A stretch of 64,000 bases of DNA from positions 1,302,001-1,366,000 of the forward strand of contig JADJXT010000001.1 of the NCBI GenBank assembly GCA_016720115.1. Direction: 5' to 3'. How positions within the stretch are numbered: position 1 is the stretch's first letter; the number at the start of each line of letters is the position of its first letter. Positions 51,974 through 60,330 of the stretch are shown here, in pieces. The stretch is from Sphingomonadales bacterium. GTDB lineage: Bacteria > Pseudomonadota > Alphaproteobacteria > Sphingomonadales > Sphingomonadaceae. A program made the translations under genes and the position numbers. A model generated the notes under the pieces. That model searched no databases. It was given only the letters and a program-made list of their open reading frames with translations, and was not told where the DNA came from.

Positions 51974-52888
51974 TCAGATGGGGTCGTAGGGGAAAACATG
52001 CGCCGAAACCTCGTCGGCGCGGGCGAAGCTGGGCTTGAAGGCGGGGATCAGTTCGTCGGCAATGGTTTCGGGCGTCCAGCCTTCGGCCTTGGTCATCGAA
52101 CGGATCGGGCGCGGCTTGTTGTAGAGCACGATCTCGTTCTTGCGCACCGAGAATATCTGGTTCGACACGTCCTTCGACGCGTCGGACGCGAGATAGACGA
52201 CCAAAGGCGCGATCTTGTCCGCGCTCATCGTTTTCAGCCGCTCGACGCGTTCTTGCTGTTCGGGCGTTTCGGCGGGGATGGAGGCGGTCATCCGGCTCCA
52301 TGCAAAGGGTGCGATGCAGTTCGAACGCACGCCTGCGCGCGCCATGTCGAGCGCGATCGACTGCGACAGGCCGACAATGCCCAGCTTGGCCGCCGAATAA
52401 TTGGCCTGCCCGATATTGCCGATCAGCCCGCTGGTCGAGGTGAAGTGGATGAAGCTGCCCGATTGCTGTTCGCGGAAATAGGGCGTCGCCGCCTTCGACA
52501 CGTTGAAGGTACCGTTCAGATGCACGTCGATCACCGCGCGCCAATCCTCATGGCTCATCTTGTGCCAGATGGTGTCGCGCAATATCCCCGCATTGTTCAC
52601 CACCGCGTCGATGCGGCCAAAGGCCTTCACGGCATCTTCGATGATCGAGGCGGCGCCCGCCGGATCGGCCACACTGGCCAGATTGGCTATCGCCCTGCCG
52701 CCAGCGGCAATGATATCGTTCGCGGTTTGCTCCGCAGGTCCGGCATCGCCGCCTTCGCCACCACCGCCGACACCCGGATCGTTGATGACGACGGCGGCAC
52801 CATGCTTCGCGCACAGCAAGGCGATTTCCCGCCCGACCCCGCGCCCCGCACCGGTCACGGCCACAACCTTGCCCTCCAGCATTCCCAT
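51974..52888 (-). CDS. SDR dehydrogenase of 3-hydroxyacyl-CoA (MFE-2-like) type
   Basis: A 304-residue short-chain dehydrogenase. The NAD motif is TGAGRGVGREIAL (about 12-24), NNAG is in VVNNAGILRD, and the catalytic Ser and YxxxK are in STSGLIGNIGQANYSAAKLG. The INDPGVGGGG insert and the extended C-terminus resemble the dehydrogenase part of peroxisomal multifunctional enzyme type 2, which oxidises (3R)-hydroxyacyl-CoA. The start at 52888 has GGGAGAG. First gene of the acyl-CoA cluster. Confidence 0.9.
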   Translation of the reverse strand: MGMLEGKVVAVTGAGRGVGREIALLCAKHGAAVVINDPGVGGGGEGGDAGPAEQTANDIIAAGGRAIANLASVADPAGAASIIEDAVKAFGRIDAVVNNAGILRDTIWHKMSHEDWRAVIDVHLNGTFNVSKAATPYFREQQSGSFIHFTSTSGLIGNIGQANYSAAKLGIVGLSQSIALDMARAGVRSNCIAPFAWSRMTASIPAETPEQQERVERLKTMSADKIAPLVVYLASDASKDVSNQIFSVRKNEIVLYNKPRPIRSMTKAEGWTPETIADELIPAFKPSFARADEVSAHVFPYDPI

Positions 52889-52993
52889 CGCTCTCTCCCG
52901 TCGCCATTTAAGTGACCGATTAAGCCTTGGCCGAGCGGAAGGGATTCGTGAAGCCCCAATGGGCAATTTTATCTGGGAGAGGGGGTGAGGGAA

Positions 52994-53064
52994 TGGTGTC
53001 GGCTGCAGGTTTCGAACCCACCCGTGGGCGGATGCCCATTAACAAAGGGTCTGCCACGGGTCAG
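52994..53064 (-). pseudogene. tRNA-like remnant next to tRNA-Thr
   Basis: On the - strand the stretch ends with GGGTTCGAAACCTGCAGCC then GACACCA. That closely resembles the T-arm, acceptor 3' strand and CCA end of the intact tRNA-Thr 100 bases away. An anticodon-loop-like TTGTTAA lies upstream, but no matching 5' acceptor strand is seen and the stems are mispaired. It is probably a decayed tRNA gene or a partial duplicate such as an attachment-site remnant. Confidence 0.55.
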
Positions 53065-53098
53065 GCGGCCTTTTTTGGGGGGTAACGGAGCGCGAAAA

Positions 53099-53174
<76 letters not shown>

Positions 53175-53198
53175 ACGCGTATGCGAGGCCCTTTAGCG

Positions 53199-54071
53199 TC
53201 AGATGACCCCAAAGGTCCAGCCCTCAGTTTGCGCGATGTCGGGGGTCAGCAATTCGGGCGACCAGAGCAGGGGATTCTGGCTCGCCTTGCGCATCCACGC
53301 GGCAGTCAGAAGGGCATCGGTGGCGTGATCATCCAGCCGGTGCAGAGACGCCGGGGCGTCTGCATCGAATGTGGCAAGGGCCTTTGCCAGCGTTTCTGCG
53401 TCGCGGATCTTGCTGGTGTTCGCAGGCAGGCCTGCGGCACGGGCGGCCATCGTCGTGTAGATTTCGATGATGACCGGGCCGCTCTCAGGAAGCGGATCGA
53501 ACGGCCAGACCGGGATGCGGCCGCCCAGCCGGTGCATCATCCGCATACCCGTTAGCGAGCTTTTGCCGACCTGGCCTGCACCGACCAGATTGAAGCAACT
53601 CCAGCTGTTGGCCTGTTTGGTCGCGCGCTGGTGGCGTTCGACCTCGCGCAGCCGCCCGATGCCGCCTTCGAACAGGTCGCCGACATCGCCCTTCGCATGG
53701 CGGAAATGGCGGCGCGCCTCGGGATGGGCAAGAAAGCTGGTGGCGGACAGGTGCCGGTCCGCAGCGCAAAGGCTGTCAATCATGGCCCACAGAGCGCGGG
53801 CATCGGAGGGGCTATCGCTCCATTCGGGGAAAAAGCTGCCATGGTCCATAAACGGAAAGCCCAGCGACAGGTCCAGCCCGATCAAAATGTCCTCACCCGC
53901 ATCGGCCAGTTTGAGCAACCAATCGAATATGGCCGTTCGCGACCACCGCCTTTCAGGGCCAATCAGCTTGGGGGCGCCTCCAAGATCTATGTCGGCAAGC
54001 GCCAATCCCGGTGGAAATTCGCCGACTGCGCCGGACCAGTCGATACAGGCGAAGCGGGAAAAGCGGCGCAT
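53199..54071 (-). CDS. DUF429-like predicted RNase H-fold protein
   Basis: A 290-residue protein. An early Asp in FACIDWSGA, DILIGLDLSLGFPF in the middle, and a late DDHATDALLTAAW motif resemble the acidic triad of DUF429 proteins, which are predicted RNase H-like nucleases of unknown role. The ATG at 54071 (MRRFSRFACIDWSG) begins exactly at the conserved strand; the longer in-frame start translates the neighbouring terminator. It lies just downstream of the MscS-related gene. Confidence 0.72.
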   Translation of the reverse strand: MRRFSRFACIDWSGAVGEFPPGLALADIDLGGAPKLIGPERRWSRTAIFDWLLKLADAGEDILIGLDLSLGFPFMDHGSFFPEWSDSPSDARALWAMIDSLCAADRHLSATSFLAHPEARRHFRHAKGDVGDLFEGGIGRLREVERHQRATKQANSWSCFNLVGAGQVGKSSLTGMRMMHRLGGRIPVWPFDPLPESGPVIIEIYTTMAARAAGLPANTSKIRDAETLAKALATFDADAPASLHRLDDHATDALLTAAWMRKASQNPLLWSPELLTPDIAQTEGWTFGVI

Positions 54072-54122
54072 GCGGGCTGATATGCGCGCGCCTGCTGTCA
54101 AATAAAAGAGGGGCAAATAAAA

Positions 54123-54146
54123 GGGGGCGGAGTTTCCCCCCGCCCC
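54123..54146 (-). terminator. rho-independent terminator of the MscS-related gene
   Basis: A GC-rich hairpin (arms GGGGCGG/CCGCCCC on the - strand with a short loop) followed by CTTTTATTT, 25 bases after the stop of the MscS-related gene. It should end that transcript. Confidence 0.75.
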
Positions 54147-54171
54147 AAAAGGCTGCTTCGGTAAAGGCAGC

Positions 54172-55428
54172 TTATTTCCTGGCCGGTGCCTTGCGCGCCG
54201 GTGCGCGTTTGACCGTCTTGGGTGCCAGCGAGGCGACAGGCTTTTTGACCACCGGAGCCGCAGGCGCCCGCAGGTCGGACAACATCCGTGCCGCTGCGTC
54301 GCGTCCGCCAAGGCCAAAGGCGAGGGCGAAGGCAACCGCTGCGCCAATGGCGAGCGCACCAAAGGCATAGTCGACGATCATCCCGCCAATCTGCATCTGT
54401 TTGAGGCCGATGAAGACGAACAGCCCGACGGTGATCCAATAGGTCACGTTGGAGGCAATGCCCGGCCCTGTCGCATCGGCGATCAGGTTGCGCAGGATGT
54501 TGGCGATCAGCACGCCCAGCGCGATCAGCACTGCACCGAAAACCACATTGCCTGCCTGTGCCAGCACCGTTTCAAGGATGTTGGTCAGTTGCGGGAAACC
54601 CAGCATGTTGGTGGCCGCTATGGCGAAGAAGATCATGATGGCGATTGTCACGATGGCGGCGATTACCCCGGAGGCCGTGCGGCCTTCGGGCAGGACGCCC
54701 AGTTCGTTGATCGCCCGGTCCGCGCCCAGGCTGGGCAGCAGATCACGGATCAGCGAAGCCACCCAGCGTGAAATCACGAAGCCGATGCCAAGCAACAGGC
54801 AGGCGCCGATGATCAGCGGAATGGCTTTGAACACCATGTAGAGCAAATTCATCGCCGGTTCGGTGATCGCCGAGATTTCGAGCATCTGCAGCGCTGCAAT
54901 CGCAACCGGGATGATCACCAGCACGTAGACAATCGTGCTGATGGTCTTGGTGATCGCATTGTTGCCGGTGATGGCCTCAACCCCGCCCTTATTGGCCCAT
55001 TTGTCGAAATCGACCGTGCCCAGCGCGGTTTCAACGAGATCGCGCGCAATGCCCGCAATCATCGATCCGATGAAGAAGATCGCGGCGGCAAAAACCACAT
55101 TGTCGAGATAGCCGATGAAATTGCCGAGCAGACCCTGCACCGGCGTGATCACCCGGTCGAAGCCCAGCTGCTGCAGCACGGCGATCAGGCCGAGCAGCCA
55201 GACCAGCAGCGACACAATCTTGCCGAGTGCCATGCCGACACTTTCGCCGCTGGACGTCCCGCGGCGCAGGAAGGGTATCTGGTCGACCATCTTGGCGAAG
55301 GTCCATTTGGCGGCCTTGGCCAGCGCCCAGGTGATGCCCAGAATAACAAGGGCGAAGAATATCTTCTCCGCCCATTCCATGAAAAGAACTTGATCGAAAG
55401 CGTAACCCGCTATTTGGAAACCATCCAT
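54172..55428 (-). CDS. MscS-related membrane protein with conserved TM-helix repeats
   Basis: A 418-residue inner-membrane protein with about ten hydrophobic helices. It contains repeated segments of the conserved TM-helix family (FIGYLDNVVFAAAIFFIGSM; later LAQAGNVVFGAVLIALGVLI) found in small mechanosensitive-channel relatives. The C-terminal tail is Lys/Ala/Pro-rich (KKPVASLAPKTVKRAPARKA). No classical MscS beta domain is seen, so channel activity is uncertain. The ATG at 55428 has GGGGGGAG. Confidence 0.8.
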   Translation of the reverse strand: MDGFQIAGYAFDQVLFMEWAEKIFFALVILGITWALAKAAKWTFAKMVDQIPFLRRGTSSGESVGMALGKIVSLLVWLLGLIAVLQQLGFDRVITPVQGLLGNFIGYLDNVVFAAAIFFIGSMIAGIARDLVETALGTVDFDKWANKGGVEAITGNNAITKTISTIVYVLVIIPVAIAALQMLEISAITEPAMNLLYMVFKAIPLIIGACLLLGIGFVISRWVASLIRDLLPSLGADRAINELGVLPEGRTASGVIAAIVTIAIMIFFAIAATNMLGFPQLTNILETVLAQAGNVVFGAVLIALGVLIANILRNLIADATGPGIASNVTYWITVGLFVFIGLKQMQIGGMIVDYAFGALAIGAAVAFALAFGLGGRDAAARMLSDLRAPAAPVVKKPVASLAPKTVKRAPARKAPARK

Positions 55429-55571
55429 TATCGCTCCCCCCAATATTGCGACCACAAAGGGCCTAGAAGCGAGCAGAATCTAACATGGAATCAAGACTCT
55501 GGCAAATTTTTGCTGCGACTTATGCTGCGCAGCATTTTTATGAGTCAAAGCAATGATTTGACTCGCATTTT

Positions 55572-56558
55572 TCAGGCATCAATACAGATCACGACACGGC
55601 CGATGGCCTCGCGCCGTTCGAGCACCAGCAATGCTTCGCGGGTTTGGTCGAGCGGCAGGCGGTGCGAAATATGTGGGCGCATGATGCCCGCCGCGGCCAG
55701 CTTCCGCAGTTCCACCGTCGTCCGTGTTTGCAGTTCGGGATCGCGCCGATTGGCCTCGCCAGCCCGAAGCCCCATCAGGCTATAGCCTTTGATGAGCGCA
55801 TGATTGGCAGGAAAGCTGGGCGTCGTGCCGCTGGCAAAACCGACAATCAGGAAACGCCCACCCCATCCGATCGCGCGTGTTGCGGTAATCGAAAGATCGC
55901 CGCCTACGGGATCGAACACGACATCGCAGCCTTTGCCGCCGGTCAGTTCCTTGGCCCTGGCTGCAAGATCAGGGTCGGCCGGATCGAGTGCATGGTCCGC
56001 GCCAGCGGCAAGGATGGCCGCCCGCTTTTCCGCGTTCGATCCGGTGCCGATCACGATGGCCCCCAGATGCTTGCCCAGCGAAACCGCGGCCATGCCGACC
56101 CCGCCCGCAGCGCCCAATACAAGCAATGTCTCGCCAGCCGTCAGCATCGCCTTGTCGTGCAGCGCGTGCCAGGCCGTTACGCCCCCTGCGCGCCAGCAGG
56201 CGGCCTCTTCCCAACTGAGCGCAGAAGGCTTTGTCACCAAAGCTGCGGCTGGGATGACCGCCTCTTCGGCGATGCAATCGCCTTTCCCGCCACCCATCAC
56301 CGCGTCGCCCCGCTGATAGGCGGTGACGTTCGGGCCAACCTCGATCACTTCGCCAGCAAATTCCATCCCGGGAACAAAGGGCGGATCGGGACGGAACTGG
56401 TATTTGCCATAGGTCATCAGCAGGTCGGGGAAATTGAGCCCGGCGGCCTTGATGGCGACGCGAACCTCGCCGGGGCCAAGCGGCGCACGTTCGCGTTCCT
56501 CAATCCGGATAGTTTCGGGTCCGGTCAATGCCGTGCAGACGGCGGTGCGATACCTCAT
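55572..56558 (-). CDS. NADPH:quinone oxidoreductase-like MDR enzyme
   Basis: A 328-residue medium-chain dehydrogenase of the quinone oxidoreductase family. EVRVAIKAAGLNFPDLLMTYGKYQ lacks the zinc ligands, as expected. The NADPH motif LVLGAAGGVGMAAV is at about residue 150, and DVVFDPVGGD follows. It reduces quinones or conjugated enones. Its ATG overlaps the rarA stop by 4 bp, so it is translationally coupled to rarA. A hairpin (55542-55564) lies just after its stop. Confidence 0.92.
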   Translation of the reverse strand: MRYRTAVCTALTGPETIRIEERERAPLGPGEVRVAIKAAGLNFPDLLMTYGKYQFRPDPPFVPGMEFAGEVIEVGPNVTAYQRGDAVMGGGKGDCIAEEAVIPAAALVTKPSALSWEEAACWRAGGVTAWHALHDKAMLTAGETLLVLGAAGGVGMAAVSLGKHLGAIVIGTGSNAEKRAAILAAGADHALDPADPDLAARAKELTGGKGCDVVFDPVGGDLSITATRAIGWGGRFLIVGFASGTTPSFPANHALIKGYSLMGLRAGEANRRDPELQTRTTVELRKLAAAGIMRPHISHRLPLDQTREALLVLERREAIGRVVICIDA

Positions 56559-57865
56559 TTGCTGTTCCTCTCCCTGCGCAGCCCGTTCCAATAGGCCAGC
56601 CGCTCGGCGATTTTTGCCTCCAGTCCGCGCGGGACGGGGCGGTACAATTCGGCGGGCTGCATCTCTTCGGGCCAGTAATTGGCGCCGGAAAAGCCCTCTT
56701 CGACGTCATGGTCATAGGCATAGCCCTTGCCATAGCCGATATCCTTCATCAGCTTGGTCGGGGCGTTGAGGATGTTGGCGGGCGGCATCAGCGATCCGGT
56801 TTCGCGCGCCAGTTTCCACGCCGCCTTTTGCGCCTTGTAGGCGGCATTGGATTTGGGCGCGGTGGCGCAATAAAGGCAGGCCTGCACGATCGCGAGTTCG
56901 CCCTCGGGCGATCCCAGAAATTCATAGGCATCCTTCGCCGCGATGCACTGTTCGAGCGCGCGCGGATCGGCAAGGCCGACATCCTCGACGGCAAAGCGCG
57001 TAATGCGGCGCAGCACGTAAAGCGGCTCTTCGCCCGCCACCAGCATCCGCGCCAGCCAGTAGAGCGCCGCCTGCGGGTCTGACCCGCGCATCGATTTGTG
57101 CAGCGCGGAGATGAGGTTGTAATGCCCTTCGCGATCCTTGTCGTACACCGGCATCCGGCGGTGGAGCAAAGCCGCCATCGCCTGTGGGTCAAGCGGGGCA
57201 TCGGGCGGAGCGATGGCGAACAGCGTTTCGGCCTGGTTGAGCAGGAAACGCCCGTCGCCATCGGCGCTGGCGATCAGCGCCGCACGGGCATCGCTGGTGA
57301 GGGGCAGGGGCTTGCCTTCGACCGCCTCGGCGCGATCGAGCAGCTTGCCCAGCGCAGCTTCATCGAGCCGCCGGAGCACGAGCACCTGCGCGCGGCTGAG
57401 CAAAGCGGCGTTGAGTTCGAAGCTGGGATTTTCGGTGGTCGCGCCGACCAAAGTGACGATGCCGCGTTCGACAAAGGGCAGGAAGCCATCCTGCTGCGCG
57501 CGATTGAAACGGTGGATTTCGTCGACAAACAGCAGCGTCGCCTTGCCGGTGCGCGCGACCTGCTCGGCCTCGGCAAAGGCTTTTTTGAGGTCGGCAACCC
57601 CTGAAAACACCGCCGAAACCGCCATATAGTGCATCCCGACGGCATCGGCGAGGAGGCGGGCGATGCTGGTCTTGCCCGTGCCCGGCGGGCCCCAGAGGAT
57701 CATCGACGACAACCTGCCGACAGCAACCATCCGCCCGATGGCGCCATCGGGGCCGGTCAGATGTTCCTGTCCGACGACTTCGTCCAGCGATTGCGGACGG
57801 ATTCGATCGGCCAGCGGGGCGTTGGCGGGTGGGACGGGATCATCGGATGCGAAAAGATCAGCCAC
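56555..57865 (-). CDS. rarA: replication-associated recombination protein A (MgsA/Mgs1 family ATPase)
   Basis: A 436-residue AAA+ ATPase acting at stalled replication forks, with clamp-loader-like architecture. Walker A is GPPGTGKTSIARLL (about residue 57), Walker B TLLFVDEIHRFNRAQQDGFL, sensor 1 LVGATTENPSFELNAALLSR, and the C-terminal tetramerisation part SDPQAALYWLARMLVAGEEP. The GTG at 57865 (MADLF) matches the family N-terminus, but an inverted repeat of the GxxExxY element begins only a few bases upstream. No ribosome binding site remains visible. Confidence 0.95.
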   Translation of the reverse strand: MADLFASDDPVPPANAPLADRIRPQSLDEVVGQEHLTGPDGAIGRMVAVGRLSSMILWGPPGTGKTSIARLLADAVGMHYMAVSAVFSGVADLKKAFAEAEQVARTGKATLLFVDEIHRFNRAQQDGFLPFVERGIVTLVGATTENPSFELNAALLSRAQVLVLRRLDEAALGKLLDRAEAVEGKPLPLTSDARAALIASADGDGRFLLNQAETLFAIAPPDAPLDPQAMAALLHRRMPVYDKDREGHYNLISALHKSMRGSDPQAALYWLARMLVAGEEPLYVLRRITRFAVEDVGLADPRALEQCIAAKDAYEFLGSPEGELAIVQACLYCATAPKSNAAYKAQKAAWKLARETGSLMPPANILNAPTKLMKDIGYGKGYAYDHDVEEGFSGANYWPEEMQPAELYRPVPRGLEAKIAERLAYWNGLRRERNSK

Positions 57866-57868
57866 TTA

Positions 57869-58410
57869 ATGATGTCACCCGAAGCACCGAAGAACCAAAG
57901 AGCGGATGCGTTTCATAAAGCCCTAATTCCCTGAACGATGCCAGGCGGCATCCTTGATTGCAGCGACATAGTCGCTGCGATTGTTGATTTACCCGTCGCA
58001 CACCATCTTTGAAAAGCGCACCACCGAAGTTCATTATTAAACCTACAGGCAATCCTGTCACACGCAGGTAAGTGAGCAACTGCTTGCTATGGACGGGAGC
58101 CAGATGTTCGACCGACTTCAATTCCAAAATAAGCCGACCTTCGACGAGCATATCGACCCTGTAAACATCCTTAATCACGATATTCTCAAAATTCAGCGCG
58201 ATCGGCTACTGCCTCACAACCGAATATCCCGTTTGATGAGTAATGCTTCAAGCAAAACTTCATATGCGGATTCAAGCAGTCCTGGCCCGAGGTTGCTGTG
58301 CAATTTGAATCCGCAGTCAATCACATCGCCAATCAGCTTTTCAAGATCGACCCCGGTGTCGCTCACACAAAAACATCTCTTCGGTTCTTCGGTGCTTCGG
58401 GTGACATCAT
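57869..58410. mobile_element. GxxExxY-type element bounded by 34-bp inverted repeats
   Basis: Inverted repeats of 34 bases with one mismatch (57869-57902 and 58377-58410; core ACCCGAAGCACCGAAGAACC) enclose a decayed GxxExxY gene. The 542-bp unit lies exactly between the stop of the glycosyltransferase gene (2 bases away) and the rarA start codon (3 bases away). The arms iterate CCGAAG units, similar in style to the iterated arms of the repeats at 30.3 and 32.6 kb. Mobility is inferred from the structure. Confidence 0.7.
57990..58366 (-). pseudogene. frameshifted GxxExxY (PD-(D/E)XK-like) gene
   Basis: Reading the - strand from a GTG at 58366: VSDTGVDLEKLIGDVIDCGF, then KLHSNLGPGLLESAYEVLLEALL, the GxxExxY hallmark. 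After KRDIRL the frame hits a stop. Shifting by one base recovers RQ-stop-PIALNFENIVIKDVYR and then VDMLVEGRLILELKSVE with the nuclease-like Asp/Glu-x-Lys residues, followed by LLTYLRVTGLPVGLIMNFGG. So one frameshift and one TAG (58207-58209) break the gene. The second frame stays open to 57858 through the inverted repeat. GxxExxY proteins are a widespread family of unknown function with a PDDEXK fold. Confidence 0.8.
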
Positions 58411-58412
58411 CA

Positions 58413-59564
58413 TCACTTCACCGACCGCTGCCGGATCAGGCGCAGATAGGTGTCGGCCACTGTCTGGTTGATCGCATCCCAGCTATAGTCGAGGCTGCGC
58501 TGTTCGCCGGCCTTGCCATGTTCCATTCGCAGCGCGGGGTTTTCGCAATAGGCGCGCAGCGCCTCTGCATATTGCGCGATCGCACCGGGGGCGATGAGGC
58601 GGCCCGAGCGGTTGTCTTCGACCAGGCTCTGGCTGCCGGTTGCCTTGGCGGCGACGACCGGCAGGCCGCACGCCATCGCCTCCAGCGTTACATTACCGAA
58701 GGTTTCGGTGACGCTGGGGTTGAACAGCATGTCCATGCTGGCCACCGCGCGCGCCAGATCGGCACCGCCCTGGAAACCCACAAAGGCCGCCTCGGGCAGG
58801 CGGCTTTCGAACCAGCCGCGCGCCGGGCCTTCACCGATCACGAGCACCCTGTGCCTGACATTGCGGCGCTTGAGCTGGTCTATCGTGTCCGAAAAGACGT
58901 CGAGGCCCTTTTCCATCACCAGCCGCCCCAGAAAGCCGATGACAGGCATGTCGTCCGCTATTGCGTGGCTCTGCCGCCATTGCAGATCGCGGCGCGAGGG
59001 ATCGAATATGTCGCGGTCGACGCCGCGCGACCAGATGTCGATGTCGTAGTTCATCCGCTGCTGGCGCAGCACCTGCGCCATCGATTCGGACGGCGCGACC
59101 AGCGCATCGCATTTGCGGTAAAGCGTGCGCAGCCAGGCTTCGACCACCGGCTCGAGGAACGACATGTTGTAATAGCGGAAATAGGTTTCGAAGCGCGTGT
59201 GCACCGACGCCAGCACCGGCAAGTGGCGTCTGCGAGCCCATTTCACCGCCTTGCGCGCCACCCGGTCCGGGCTGGAGATATGGACGACATTGGGTGCGAA
59301 ACTTTCCAGATCGCGCTTCACCGCACGCGAAAGCGCCAGCGGGATGCGATATTCGGGGCGGTTCGGGATCGCCACCGAAGGCACGCTGACCAGATCGCCG
59401 GTCGGCGGGAAGGCAGGTTCCGCGACGGTCGGCGAATAGACACGCACCTGCGCGCCCTGCCGCAACAGATAGCCGACAAGCCGGTTCAGCGCCTGATTGG
59501 CACCATCGCGCACATAATTATAATTGCCGCTGAACAGGGCAATGCGAAGGTCCGCCGTCTGCAT
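58413..59564 (-). CDS. GT4-family glycosyltransferase
   Basis: A 383-residue retaining glycosyltransferase of the GT-B fold. The acceptor half starts LRIALFSGNYNYVRDGANQA. The donor half has IGFLGRLVMEKGLDVF and the E-x7-E motif in SVTETFGNVTLEAMACGLPV. It resembles lipid glycosyl- or mannosyltransferases such as PimB/MgtA and SqdX. Donor and acceptor are unknown. The ATG at 59564 is preferred because the longer open frame runs back through the divergent MOSC gene's promoter and 5' end. Confidence 0.9.
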   Translation of the reverse strand: MQTADLRIALFSGNYNYVRDGANQALNRLVGYLLRQGAQVRVYSPTVAEPAFPPTGDLVSVPSVAIPNRPEYRIPLALSRAVKRDLESFAPNVVHISSPDRVARKAVKWARRRHLPVLASVHTRFETYFRYYNMSFLEPVVEAWLRTLYRKCDALVAPSESMAQVLRQQRMNYDIDIWSRGVDRDIFDPSRRDLQWRQSHAIADDMPVIGFLGRLVMEKGLDVFSDTIDQLKRRNVRHRVLVIGEGPARGWFESRLPEAAFVGFQGGADLARAVASMDMLFNPSVTETFGNVTLEAMACGLPVVAAKATGSQSLVEDNRSGRLIAPGAIAQYAEALRAYCENPALRMEHGKAGEQRSLDYSWDAINQTVADTYLRLIRQRSVK

Positions 59565-59634
59565 GCGCAGCCTATTAACCAGCAGCGGCGTGATTGCCAA
59601 TGGCCAAGCCGTTGCCGAGCGGTTACCTTTGGGC

Positions 59635-60318
59635 ATGATCAAAACGAATATCGAAGCCCTGCTGATCGGCAAACCTGTTTCGTTCAGGGGTGAAGGGGAA
59701 GATAGCTCAATTGGTTCCCGGATGCCTGCGGATGGCGCTGTGCATTTGACGGTGACCGGTTTTGAAGGTGATCGGGTGGGCGATCCCAGCGTGCATGGCG
59801 GAGCAAACAAGGCGGTGCATTTTTATCCGGGCGAGCATTATCCTTTGTGGGAGGCTGATTTTGCCAAAGCGGGCCGCGAGCCGCACCCGCATCTAGGGCG
59901 ACTGGGCGGGTTTGGCGAAAATATCTCGGCGTTGGAGATGACCGAAGACCGGGTGCAGATCGGCGATCGTTTCCGGATCGGCGGGGCGTTGGTCGAAATC
60001 AGCCAGGGGCGGCAACCCTGCTGGAAGATCGATCATCATTTCGGAGTGAAGGGGATGCTGGCTGCGGTGATCCGGACGGGGCGGAGCGGCTATTATTTTC
60101 GCGTTATCGAGGAGGGGCTGGTCCATCCGGGTGACATGATCGAGCAGGTCGAACGCGCGCGGCACGGCTGGACGGTCGAGCGGGCGTTCCAGCTGTTGAT
60201 CGGCGGCCTCCACCGCATGGACGGGGCAAATGCGGCATTGCGCGAGCTTGCGGAAATGGAGTCGCTCGCTACGAACTGGCGACGGCGCGCACAGCAATTG
60301 CTCGCCAGTCTGGACTAG
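59635..60318 (+). CDS. MOSC-domain protein (YiiM-like)
   Basis: A 227-residue protein with a MOSC beta-barrel: FEGDRVGDPSVHGGANKAVH (early conserved His/Gly segment), GGFGENISALEM and ISQGRQPCWKIDHHFG with the conserved Cys. YiiM-type proteins use molybdenum cofactor to reduce N-hydroxylated compounds. The ATG at 59635 is divergent from the glycosyltransferase gene with a 70-base shared gap. It converges on the CBS-domain gene. Confidence 0.9.
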   Translation: MIKTNIEALLIGKPVSFRGEGEDSSIGSRMPADGAVHLTVTGFEGDRVGDPSVHGGANKAVHFYPGEHYPLWEADFAKAGREPHPHLGRLGGFGENISALEMTEDRVQIGDRFRIGGALVEISQGRQPCWKIDHHFGVKGMLAAVIRTGRSGYYFRVIEEGLVHPGDMIEQVERARHGWTVERAFQLLIGGLHRMDGANAALRELAEMESLATNWRRRAQQLLASLD

Positions 60319-60330
60319 AGAGTGATTACT

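Noticed and set aside
55501..55566. Two short hairpins followed by T runs after the quinone oxidoreductase gene
   Set aside because: The T runs lie on the + strand side, while the gene that ends there is on the - strand. They may still terminate transcription weakly, but the case is not good enough for a feature.
58089..59693. A 534-codon + strand frame opposite the glycosyltransferase
   Set aside because: The - strand product has conserved GT4 motifs. The + frame is an Arg/His-rich shadow crossing the GxxExxY remnant and a promoter gap.
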